Positions 1 to 8,031 of a stretch of DNA of 64,000 bases are shown piece after piece; the first letter of the stretch is position 1, and each line of letters begins with the position of its first letter. Position numbers and translations under genes: made by a program. Location of the stretch: positions 49,505-113,504 of the forward strand of contig NZ_JACHTC010000012.1 of NCBI RefSeq assembly GCF_014145635.1. The letters are read 5' to 3'. The stretch comes from Myroides sp. WP-1. GTDB lineage: Bacteria > Bacteroidota > Bacteroidia > Flavobacteriales > Flavobacteriaceae. Below the pieces are notes generated by a model. The model was not told the origin of the DNA, searched no databases, and saw only the letters and a program-made list of their open reading frames with translations.

Positions 1-206
1 CCTTCTTTTTCCACTACGATTTGAATTGCCTCAGCAATACTAAGCTCATCTCGAACATCTAATTGAACTAAGGGAAATATCGACGTGGTTACACGCTCAG
101 GATTTCTACTTGTACCATATACTTTAAAACCTTTTTCGTGCAAAAAGTTACCGATTGATTTACCAATACCAGAGGATCCTCCTGTAATAAAAACTACCTT
201 CGCCAT
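1..206 (-). CDS. SDR family oxidoreductase, N-terminal part only
   Basis: The reading frame starts at an ATG and runs off the left window edge, so only 68 residues are visible. It opens with MAKVVFITGGSSGIGKSIG, the TGxxxGxG glycine motif of the Rossmann NAD(P)-binding fold of short-chain dehydrogenases, and continues to QLDVRDE, the acidic LDV turn that follows beta-4 in this family. The catalytic Ser/Tyr/Lys lie outside the window, so neither substrate nor activity can be judged. Family assignment is firm; the specific reaction is unknown. Confidence 0.85.
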   Translation of the reverse strand, partial: MAKVVFITGGSSGIGKSIGNFLHEKGFKVYGTSRNPERVTTSIFPLVQLDVRDELSIAEAIQIVVEKE

Positions 207-1134
207 GTTTTTTTTCTTTATTTCAACAAATATAGCACAACTAATAAAAAAGACAATTGTTAGTGAGGTATAAACAAGGTAAAACCAAAATGAATACACT
301 TGACTAACTCCATCTTTTAGTACCGAATGCCACATGGTGATTTTGTCTTTTTAACAGCCTTTAGTGGTTCATTTTTTAGCTACTCGCCCATCAAAATTGC
401 CATACTATCAATACGCGATTCTGCTTATGAGTAGGTATTGTCAATTTTCACATAACATCCATAAGAAAGATTCAAATCAATAATTTCAATTACTCTTACC
501 TATCGAGAACTTTAGACATGATTTAACATACAAAAAGCGTATTTCACAAAAGGTCTAATTATGTGAATAATATTCACTTTAAACGCATATTTAATTATTT
601 TTAATTAATACATTTGCACTCGTTAACATTTTATCTTACCCCAAGTTATTGGGTTAAAAAAATGATACACAAAAGTCGATAACTGCTAAGTGTTTTAAAA
701 AGGAAAAGAACCATTATTTATTGTATTGTTTATTCCTTGTGTTTAGCAAATCAAAGGATCTATACAGAAAGAGATTGGGATTTAGTAATCATACCTAGTA
801 AATCTACCAACCCTACAACGTAATTTCCCAAGGCTGTCACGCTCAAATTAAGTCAAACTACTAGGTAGATCGATTTGAGGAATATAGGGGACTTTTTCTG
901 GAATTACCAGAATATCTTCTCGCAGCACAGCATAGAACAATGTGGTATAAAAATCAACAATAGTGTGCATCGGATTAATGGAAGTACAAAATCAGGTATT
1001 TAGTTTTTTAATTCGAAAGGAGTAATTCTTTTTGAAATACAGGAAATAATATCCTTCTAAAAGGTGATTTAATTACAATTGTATCAGGAGAATTAGAGAG
1101 AATATAAATTTATAATAGACAAAAAAAATTGAAA
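207..1134. other. Gene-free stretch with coding-like fragments
   Basis: No intact gene is visible. A match to the Bacteroidota -7 element lies at 609-616. Short coding-like peptides between stops occur on the + strand, for example VDRFEEYRGLFLELPEYLL (about 846-900) and NILLKGDLITIVSGELERI (ending at about 1107). They are in different frames and have no plausible starts, so they may be remnants of a decayed gene or chance. Confidence 0.35.
609..616 (+). promoter_or_regulatory. Candidate promoter -7 element
   Basis: TACATTTG matches TAnnTTTG and is followed by GC, as in many Bacteroidota promoters. No clear TTG at -33. No intact gene follows for 500 bp, so it may be a relic of a lost gene. 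Confidence 0.3.
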
Positions 1135-2691
1135 ATGAAACAAATGAATTTATGCTATAGTATGTTATTAATTATGCTCAGTTTTAATGTTTTTGCGCAA
1201 AAAGAAACGTACAATTGGTTTTATGGATCTGGTCAAGGGATTACTTGGAATAGAACGCAAACTTTTAATGGATCTCCAATTGACGCACCTAATACAACAG
1301 TAGCATTAACGGGAATCCCTACACGTTATGAATCTCAAAGTGTTCGCCCCCAGCTGTATCCTATGAGCACAAGAGAAGGAGTTTTTTCATTGTCAGATTC
1401 TCAAGGTAATCTACTGTTTTATTCGAATGGAAGTATCATCTACAACGCGAACCACGATATAATGGAAAATGCAACAGAGTTAGAAGGACATAGTAGCTCA
1501 GCTCAATCGGGTATTATTGTTCCATTTCCAGGAAATAAAAATAAATATGTCGCGATTTCCATTGGAATAAGTGGAGAAAATAAACTTGCATACAATATAC
1601 TTGATATTGAAGCGAACAATGGTTTAGGTAAACTCGAATTACCTAAAAATCGCCAATTTGAGTTACCTCAAGGGGTTGCAAAATCGAGTTTTGTTGAATC
1701 ATTAGCCGCTACAAAGCATGCTAATGGTGTTGATTATTGGATTATTTCTATTTCCAGAGCAGGAATTGATTCAAAAATGGTAGCTTGGTTATTAACTAAA
1801 GACGGTGTATTAAATTCTCCCATAACATCTCCAATTCCGGATAATGCGCTTGTTCCAGATCGTCCAGGTTATGGTTGTTTTAAAATCTCGCCTAATGGAA
1901 AATATTTTGCTTTAGTGGAAAATCTAGCATTTAATTTATATTGGGGAGAATTTAATAATAAAACAGGAAAATTCTCTAATACCAACAACTATAGAGCAAT
2001 TGCAAATAAATCTATTACCAGTTATGGAGGAGAATTTTCGCCTGATGGAAATTACTTATATGTAAGTGCTGCTGATGCAGAAAATAAAATAGCTTATGTA
2101 TTTGATTTTAACGAATTGCTTCTTGGAAATACTGTAATTCTAAAAACATATGCAGCTCCAACAAATAACTATTTTAGTGGAGCGATTCAATTAGGCCCAG
2201 ATCTTCGCATGTATATGACAATGAGCCCTCCTTCTTTTACTGATCCATATCCATCACTGTTATATATGTTTGAAAACCCAAATAAACCATTAACCACAAA
2301 GGTTTATGCTTTGAAAAATTTGTCTCCAGGAACTGAAAGAGGGGCAGATGGTCTACCGGGAACTCGTCTTGGTCTTCCTAATTTTGCGTCTTCTTTCTTT
2401 ATGGCTATTGACGGTACTACAACTATTTGTGTTGGTGAACAAGCGGTGTACACGATCCATTCAAATGCTTCTAAAATTGAAATCGATTTTGATGAAGGAG
2501 ATGGTCCTAAAATTATTAATAATATTGAAGAGATTAAGCATTCATTTAAAAAACCTGGTAACTACTTAATTAAATTTCGTCCTCTAAATAGTCAAGGAAA
2601 TCCAATTGAAAATGAAGCAAAATCAATATATACAACGGTATATAGTTGTTATTTACCAGTTAATCACAATTTAATAAACGCAGATTATTAA
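1135..2691 (+). CDS. Secreted beta-propeller-like protein with C-terminal PKD-like domain
   Basis: A signal peptide (hydrophobic stretch ending VFAQ) precedes a region typical of the N-terminal part of Bacteroidota gliding/T9SS-associated surface proteins: a NWFYGSGQGITWN opening, then repeated blade-like motifs such as FSPDGNYLYVS and KISPNGKYFAL. A PKD/Ig-like domain follows (TTICVGEQAVYTI to the KPGNYLIKF strand). Unlike most relatives it ends right after this domain, with no T9SS sorting domain. I chose the ATG at 1135 over an in-frame TTG two codons earlier. The role is unknown; it probably acts outside the cytoplasm. Confidence 0.75.
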   Translation: MKQMNLCYSMLLIMLSFNVFAQKETYNWFYGSGQGITWNRTQTFNGSPIDAPNTTVALTGIPTRYESQSVRPQLYPMSTREGVFSLSDSQGNLLFYSNGSIIYNANHDIMENATELEGHSSSAQSGIIVPFPGNKNKYVAISIGISGENKLAYNILDIEANNGLGKLELPKNRQFELPQGVAKSSFVESLAATKHANGVDYWIISISRAGIDSKMVAWLLTKDGVLNSPITSPIPDNALVPDRPGYGCFKISPNGKYFALVENLAFNLYWGEFNNKTGKFSNTNNYRAIANKSITSYGGEFSPDGNYLYVSAADAENKIAYVFDFNELLLGNTVILKTYAAPTNNYFSGAIQLGPDLRMYMTMSPPSFTDPYPSLLYMFENPNKPLTTKVYALKNLSPGTERGADGLPGTRLGLPNFASSFFMAIDGTTTICVGEQAVYTIHSNASKIEIDFDEGDGPKIINNIEEIKHSFKKPGNYLIKFRPLNSQGNPIENEAKSIYTTVYSCYLPVNHNLINADY

Positions 2692-2709
2692 CTCAAAATG
2701 ATTAGCCTA

Positions 2710-2757
2710 AAAATCAAGATAAAAACACAGTGCTATTTTATCTTGATTTTCTGTTTT
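2710..2757 (+). terminator. Intrinsic terminator
   Basis: Perfect 15-bp arms AAAATCAAGATAAAA / TTTTATCTTGATTTT, an 11-nt loop, then CTG and a T-run. It sits just after the propeller gene. The rest of 2692-3020 holds no gene. Confidence 0.85.
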
Positions 2758-2975
2758 TTTTAATACCTATAATATATAGTAAACGATTGGGTTATCATGA
2801 AAAAATCAACCAAAAACAAAAAAGCGTAAACACTACAATATCTATAACAATTGGGAAGAAACCATCATCCGAAATACTAACGCATCAAGGCTTTGTATTT
2901 CAAAAATAAATCGTGAAGGTTTTAAACATCTCAGCACAATACACAAAAATCAATAAACAAAAGGAAAATTATTAG

Positions 2976-2983
2976 TATTTTTG
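2976..2983 (+). promoter_or_regulatory. Promoter -7 element for the M28 peptidase
   Basis: TATTTTTG fits TAnnTTTG and lies 37 nt before the peptidase ATG. No good -33 TTG is visible. Confidence 0.45.
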
Positions 2984-3020
2984 ATTCGCTTACGAGACTA
3001 GATCGTTAATTTTATCGTTT

Positions 3021-4043
3021 ATGAAAAAACTACTGCTTTTATCTTCCATTTATTTACTGTGTATAGGATTTATACAATGTCAATCACCTCAAACGGTTGT
3101 ACAAAATGATTCGACAACTACGAAAGAAGCTTATTTTAATCGCATTTCTTCTGATTCAATCAAAAAGAGTTTGTGGGTTTTAACAGCAGATAGTTTGGAA
3201 GGAAGGAGAACAGGAGAACCTGGTCAGAGAAAAGCAGCTCATTATTTGGCTAATTACTATAAAAAATTAGGTATAGGAATACCTCCTACCGCTACCAATT
3301 ACTTTCAGCCTGTCCCTGCGTCCTTTATGCATAATTGGCAAATGAAACTCAAGGACAGCGAAAATGTTTGGGCTTATATTGAAGGGAGCGAAAAACCTGA
3401 AGAGGTATTGGTTATTTCTGCTCATTTTGATCATATGGGGATTCTACTTAATAAAATTTACTATGGAGCAGATGACAATGGTTCGGGTACTTCTGCAGTT
3501 ATGGAAATCGCCCGTGTATTTCAATCTCTTGTAAAAGAAGGGATCAAGCCGAAACGATCCGTTCTATTTCTTCATCTAACAGGAGAAGAATTTGGCCTAT
3601 TCGGATCTAAATTCTATACAGAAAACCCACCTATTCCACTAGCTCAAACGATTGCTAATCTCAATATTGACATGATCGGAAGACGAAGTGAAGAACATCA
3701 CTCTACCCAAGACTATGTCTTTTTAGTGGGATCGGATAAGCTCAGTCAAGATCTACACGATACAGCAGAAAAAGCTAACGAAGAATCGGTACAATTGATT
3801 TTGGATTATACATTCAACGACGATAATGATCCTCAACAGATTTACTACCGCTCTGATCATTACAACTTCGCTAAAAATAATATTCCTGCAATATTCTTTT
3901 ACAATGGAACACACGAAGACTACCATTTACCTTCTGATACCTTTGATAAGATAGATTTTCCGATTCTAACAAAAAGAACGCAATTAATATTTGAAACGGC
4001 TTGGAAATTAGCAAATGGAGAACACAGACCTAGACTCAACTAA
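3021..4043 (+). CDS. M28 family zinc metallopeptidase, lipoprotein
   Basis: The N-terminus is a lipoprotein signal ending at Cys20 (GFIQC). The M28 aminopeptidase fold shows its full set of metal and catalytic residues: SAHFDHMG (His135, Asp137), GADDNGSG (Asp151 bridging), LTGEEFGLFG (Glu189/Glu190), NIDMIG (Asp217) and DYHLPSD (His302). It should therefore be an active co-catalytic zinc exopeptidase, anchored in the envelope and trimming peptides there. Substrate preference cannot be read. The 3' end overlaps the next gene by 29 bp, suggesting joint transcription. Confidence 0.93.
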   Translation: MKKLLLLSSIYLLCIGFIQCQSPQTVVQNDSTTTKEAYFNRISSDSIKKSLWVLTADSLEGRRTGEPGQRKAAHYLANYYKKLGIGIPPTATNYFQPVPASFMHNWQMKLKDSENVWAYIEGSEKPEEVLVISAHFDHMGILLNKIYYGADDNGSGTSAVMEIARVFQSLVKEGIKPKRSVLFLHLTGEEFGLFGSKFYTENPPIPLAQTIANLNIDMIGRRSEEHHSTQDYVFLVGSDKLSQDLHDTAEKANEESVQLILDYTFNDDNDPQQIYYRSDHYNFAKNNIPAIFFYNGTHEDYHLPSDTFDKIDFPILTKRTQLIFETAWKLANGEHRPRLN

Positions 4044-4332
4044 ATCGAGAGTAAAAGCGGCAAAAATAGCCGATATTTCTATTTTTACACTTTGTTTTAT
4101 TCACCTAATCCTTTGGATTATGCGGGCTTCCTATATTACCGGTTTTCACACGGGTTCATGGGCAGCTTGGGTATACAATCACCTGTACACTATTATGTAT
4201 TATGCCTTGTATGTCTTACCTATTGTTTTAGGGTTTAGTGTAATCAACAGAAAATTATCAGTCGATTCTTTTGCTTTCTTGTCTTTTAAATCCCTGGTAA
4301 TTACGTATGTACTTATTTTTATTTTGAGATAG
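4015..4332 (+). CDS. Small conserved-looking membrane protein, function unknown
   Basis: The 105-residue product has a charged, likely cytoplasmic N-terminus (about residues 1-18) followed by three hydrophobic segments, roughly 20-38, 58-76 and 85-104. The start overlaps the end of the M28 peptidase gene in another frame, which is usual for translationally coupled genes. I do not recognise the family. The overlap suggests, but does not show, a link to the peptidase. Confidence 0.65.
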   Translation: MENTDLDSTKSRVKAAKIADISIFTLCFIHLILWIMRASYITGFHTGSWAAWVYNHLYTIMYYALYVLPIVLGFSVINRKLSVDSFAFLSFKSLVITYVLIFILR

Positions 4333-4372
4333 GAGAATGAATTGTACGTTGTTTGTTGGTAACTCCCAACCA

Positions 4373-4915
4373 TCAACTAGAGATATATTTAGGGTCAATA
4401 TAATCTGTTAACCAAACCCCGTTCGCTGAGCAATAAAACAACAAACCATCTTCCTTCATTTTTCCTGCTAAGATAGTGAGTACCACCACACGTCCGTGAC
4501 GAGAGCCAACAGCTGTTGCCGTTTCTTTGTCCTGACTCAAGTGTACGTGTTGTCTACTCATTTTTTTAATGCCTTCATTGTAAATAGAGGGTAAAAATCG
4601 ATCAGCTGTACCGTGATACAGGAAAACTGGAGGTTCTTGTGGGGTAAACTCCAAATCTACGGCAATTGAATGCCCTTGATTGGCACGTATTTTCGTTTGA
4701 TCTTCGTTTAACGAATACCTTTTCTTATTGTTTGTTGCAACAATTTCATCCAATTCTTTTCGAGTGAAAGAAACGCGATGCTTACCACACTTCTGAATCA
4801 ACTCTTCAATATCAGCCCATCCATTCGCATCTAATTGAATGCCAATTTTACTGGGTTCGTGTCTTAAAATCAAGGACAAAAACTTTCCTATACTCTTTTT
4901 TCTTGCTTCTTCCAT
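4373..4915 (-). CDS. kptA: RNA 2'-phosphotransferase, Tpt1/KptA family
   Basis: Full-length (180 aa) KptA/Tpt1 homologue. Recognisable blocks in order are SKFLSLILRHEP-type (here GKFLSLILRHEP, residues 10-21), a winged-helix segment, QGHS (80-83), YHGT (100-103) and RQHVHLS (121-127). The Arg-His pair in LRHEP and the Arg and His of RQHVHLS belong to the catalytic NAD-binding set. The family transfers an internal RNA 2'-phosphate to NAD; in bacteria the real substrate is mostly unknown and ADP-ribosylation is possible. It abuts the stop of the SUKH/HEAT gene with no gap, so the two are probably one operon. Confidence 0.93.
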   Translation of the reverse strand: MEEARKKSIGKFLSLILRHEPSKIGIQLDANGWADIEELIQKCGKHRVSFTRKELDEIVATNNKKRYSLNEDQTKIRANQGHSIAVDLEFTPQEPPVFLYHGTADRFLPSIYNEGIKKMSRQHVHLSQDKETATAVGSRHGRVVVLTILAGKMKEDGLLFYCSANGVWLTDYIDPKYISS

Positions 4916-6262
4916 TTATATTTCTAAATCTGCTATATTCATTTGAATCTCTGCTAAACGATGTTTTAGATTAATCAGAATGTAATTCTCCTCTTCGCTA
5001 TTTTTATACTTGTGATATACCGCTGTATATACTTGTGGCAATCGCTCATCCTCTACACCTTTTAAGGCTTGTAGACTGTATAGTACAACACTTTCATCGT
5101 CGTCTTGTAGGGCGGTAATAAAATAGGATGCATAGACTTGTTTAGTGCTCAATTTTCCCAAGGTATAGATTGCCTGACTTCGAATTGAGGCCAAACTAGA
5201 AGATAAGCCAGGTAGAATCAAATGAGCAAAATCTTCTGTCGCCTTTATGGCGATATACGTATAAAAACGATAGGTTTCTTCCTCTTCTATACGATCCTTA
5301 TACCGTTCTAAAGTCGGCAACCAATCGGCTTCATTTTTTCCATACCAGTGAATCTTCTGCAAGACAAACAATAAATTCACTTCCACTTCTTCTAGTAAGA
5401 ATGGCAAGGCTAAATCGTATTTTGTTTTTGCTAATATTGTGATTAAGTTTTCTTTTACAGCAGGGGTTGCCAAAGGAACTGTCTGTACAATTGCTTGAAG
5501 AATCTCGTCGTTAATTTCACTTTTATTGATGAGTCCCTCCAAATATTCCAATTGTTCTTTTTCATCTCTAGCGGTTTGAAAGGCCTTCCATAAAAACGCA
5601 CTTGTTCCTCCTCTTCTATATCCGAACCAACCAGCGTGTTCTGCGCGCAAATCACCTGATATAATTTCATCTAACCAGCGTTCATACCAATCCAAGAAAT
5701 GAGCTTCATAGGCAAAAATAGGTTGGTAATCTTCATTGAGGTAAACGATTCTCCCTTTATAAGTTCCGTTGAGAATTAAACCTGTCGTAATTGCACATCC
5801 TTGAGTGCCGATGGGTAAGATTCCTCCATACAAAGGACCGACGATGGCATCATAAGCCTCATCAGACAACTCTTCTTCATACATGCTGGCTGTTAGCGTT
5901 TTCCATTCCTCTTCGGTGAGATCAGGTCGCAATAAACACGGGTAACTTAGGTATTTTTTATTATCTCCTACAGGTAAATCTTCTAATCCATCACCTAGGG
6001 GATAAATACCATAATAAGGTCCTGCTGCACTTCCCATATAGGCATTTTCACTTGTATTTCCATTGCCTATTTGCGTGACAAATGACACATATGCTTCTGG
6101 CAACTTAATGGAACACTTTTGCTCAAAAGCCACTACTGTTGTGGTTGGTACACAAGTTCCTATTTGATATTCATGTGAATCTGCTCCAAATACCTCAAAA
6201 TCTTCATCGTATTGGTGAATCGTTGCTAATTTTTCTTTGATCCTGTTCAGTTGTTCTTTCAT
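4916..6262 (-). CDS. SMI1/KNR4 (SUKH) domain protein with HEAT-like repeats
   Basis: The N-terminal half (about residues 30-200) reads as a SUKH domain: an FEQKCSIKLPEAYVSF helix-strand start, GNGNTSENAYMG, a YYGIYPLGDG strand and QGCAITTG. The C-terminal part (about 230-440) is helical with HEAT-like units, such as IRSQAIYTLGKLS and ESVVLYSLQALKGV. SUKH proteins are common as immunity proteins against polymorphic toxins, but many are of unknown role. The next gene, kptA, starts at the adjacent base. The joint role is inference only. Confidence 0.85.
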   Translation of the reverse strand: MKEQLNRIKEKLATIHQYDEDFEVFGADSHEYQIGTCVPTTTVVAFEQKCSIKLPEAYVSFVTQIGNGNTSENAYMGSAAGPYYGIYPLGDGLEDLPVGDNKKYLSYPCLLRPDLTEEEWKTLTASMYEEELSDEAYDAIVGPLYGGILPIGTQGCAITTGLILNGTYKGRIVYLNEDYQPIFAYEAHFLDWYERWLDEIISGDLRAEHAGWFGYRRGGTSAFLWKAFQTARDEKEQLEYLEGLINKSEINDEILQAIVQTVPLATPAVKENLITILAKTKYDLALPFLLEEVEVNLLFVLQKIHWYGKNEADWLPTLERYKDRIEEEETYRFYTYIAIKATEDFAHLILPGLSSSLASIRSQAIYTLGKLSTKQVYASYFITALQDDDESVVLYSLQALKGVEDERLPQVYTAVYHKYKNSEEENYILINLKHRLAEIQMNIADLEI

Positions 6263-6288
6263 CTTTATTTTTCCTTCTACTTCTTCTT

Positions 6289-6843
6289 TTATTTAGGAAT
6301 AGACCAATATCCTACAATCATTTGTTGGTGTAACCTTACCTCTACTACTAGTTGCTCTTCATTTGTAATCAATACAGCATCCCAAGGTTGCATCGCTAAA
6401 GTTTTTTCATTGATTACTACAGTGTCAGCTTCTAATGCAAATAATAAAATAAAAGGTTGATGGGTTTTAAAGGGTTGATTGCGCACCTCAACTACTTCAT
6501 CAATAATACGATTATGAAGCATCAAATTAAAATCAGTTCCTTTTGTATAAGACGTAATTGTATCAGTTGACTTAAATACAAACAGTTCGCAATTTACATA
6601 TTGTTGATCTACTCCATTGATGGTTAATTGCAACTGCCCATCAAGCATAGCCAAATACCGATGATATCCCTGAAATTTAGTAAATTCAGAAGGAATAGTC
6701 TCTATGGTGGCACTGCTGATTCGAAAGTCAAAATTTCGATCGGCATATACCGCATCTTGAGGATAAATATGATACTCTCTAGTTTGCCCACCCGTCCACT
6801 GACTAGCGGTTACGCTTTCTTTTGCGATGAATTCAATATGCAT
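6289..6843 (-). CDS. HutD/Ves family cupin-like protein
   Basis: The product matches HutD/Ves: TGGQTREYHIYPQDAVYADR, FDFRISSATIE, FTKFQGYHRYLAMLDG, then DFNLMLHN and a final cupin half. HutD proteins often accompany histidine-use genes, but hutI and hutG lie 40 kb away in this window. I start it at the ATG giving MHIEFIAKESV (184 aa); a TTG eight codons upstream is also in frame. Biochemical function is not established for the family. It lies 26 bp upstream of the SUKH gene on the same strand. Confidence 0.85.
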   Translation of the reverse strand: MHIEFIAKESVTASQWTGGQTREYHIYPQDAVYADRNFDFRISSATIETIPSEFTKFQGYHRYLAMLDGQLQLTINGVDQQYVNCELFVFKSTDTITSYTKGTDFNLMLHNRIIDEVVEVRNQPFKTHQPFILLFALEADTVVINEKTLAMQPWDAVLITNEEQLVVEVRLHQQMIVGYWSIPK

Positions 6844-7004
6844 GCTAACTTGTACTTGAAAAACCAAAATTACTATATTTTTTAAGTCCTCAACTCCCTA
6901 ATTCTAGTTGATTTTTCACTAGATTGTAGTATTCGCCTTTCATCCATTCCGAATCGCTTATTCCGTACTTTCATCTGGGTTCTAAAAAACTTCTCCTTTT
7001 TTGC

Positions 7005-7823
7005 CTAAAAAAAACGCTTGATCACATGAAAGATCTGAAGGACGTCTTTTAAATTATATTCCATGATCGAATAATTAGCATTGCGACTTGATAGCTGTAC
7101 AACTTCTGTTTTGGCGTTGTATTGAATAATATCCTTGTGTAAAATATGATCTTTGGTTACTAAGATAAAACCATACTTCGTTCGCTTGAAGCCTCCACCC
7201 CATAAATCTCTATTTATTTCTCTGGCTAATACCTCTGCCCCATTGGGAGTATCTTCTATATTTCCTGCATTCATAGTATCACCTATCACTTCAAAAGCTT
7301 GGTAATATCCCAACTCAAAGTAATCAATGCTAAATTCTACGCTGACAAAATGCTTTTTCAGTTGTTCTATGTCAAAATAGTGTTCACTATAAGTCGCATG
7401 TCTAGAAAATGGAATCTTAAAAACCTCAATATACATTTTTCCTCCTGGATAAAATGTAAAAGTATTGCCTCTTTTGTTGTAAAGAATCTCAGGTATATCA
7501 CTCTTTGTCAAGTAGGTTGATTCATTTTCTAACAATAAATTAATTCCTTTCATCTGTCCTTTGATCACTTCTTCCTGCACAATTTTAGGCTGTGATAAAA
7601 ACAAACTACCCTCTCCTGTAAGCAACCACTTTCTATTTAAAATTGGTGCAAACGTAACAAGCCTATTGACAAAACTGTTGCTGAGATTGACACGTCCATT
7701 AATAATTTGAGAAAAAGACGACTTTTTGTACCCTAATTTTTGTGCTAAATCGGTGTGGTTTTTTGCTAGCCCTTCGAAAACCACCCATTTAACTGCTTCA
7801 TTGACACGTTGAATTTTATCCAT
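7005..7823 (-). CDS. XRE-type regulator with S24-like C-terminal domain
   Basis: Residues about 5-70 form a helix-turn-helix (TDLAQKLGYKKSSFSQIING) followed by the WLLTGEGSLF segment common in Bacteroidota phage-repressor-like regulators. The C-terminal part resembles the LexA/CI S24 domain (FEVIGDTMN, later YGFILVTKDHILHKDI). Where self-cleaving S24 proteins have GDSM with a nucleophilic serine, this has GDTM (Thr183), so cleavage is doubtful. It is divergent from the unrecognised 504-aa gene and shares a 208-bp intergenic region, so it may regulate that gene and itself. Confidence 0.85.
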   Translation of the reverse strand: MDKIQRVNEAVKWVVFEGLAKNHTDLAQKLGYKKSSFSQIINGRVNLSNSFVNRLVTFAPILNRKWLLTGEGSLFLSQPKIVQEEVIKGQMKGINLLLENESTYLTKSDIPEILYNKRGNTFTFYPGGKMYIEVFKIPFSRHATYSEHYFDIEQLKKHFVSVEFSIDYFELGYYQAFEVIGDTMNAGNIEDTPNGAEVLAREINRDLWGGGFKRTKYGFILVTKDHILHKDIIQYNAKTEVVQLSSRNANYSIMEYNLKDVLQIFHVIKRFF

Positions 7824-8031
7824 ATATATAAAGAATTTATGTAAAATACACGAACAGTATATGTAATAATTTTGGAAAATCTAAAACTTCGTTCGTATAT
7901 TTGTTTTCTACCTAAAAGACAAAAATAAACAAAATACACCAACAAATACGACATAAAAATGATAATTACACAACAAATATCACGTTTAAGTAAAAATAAT
8001 ACAAATATCAAATATTTTAAATTCAGTTATT

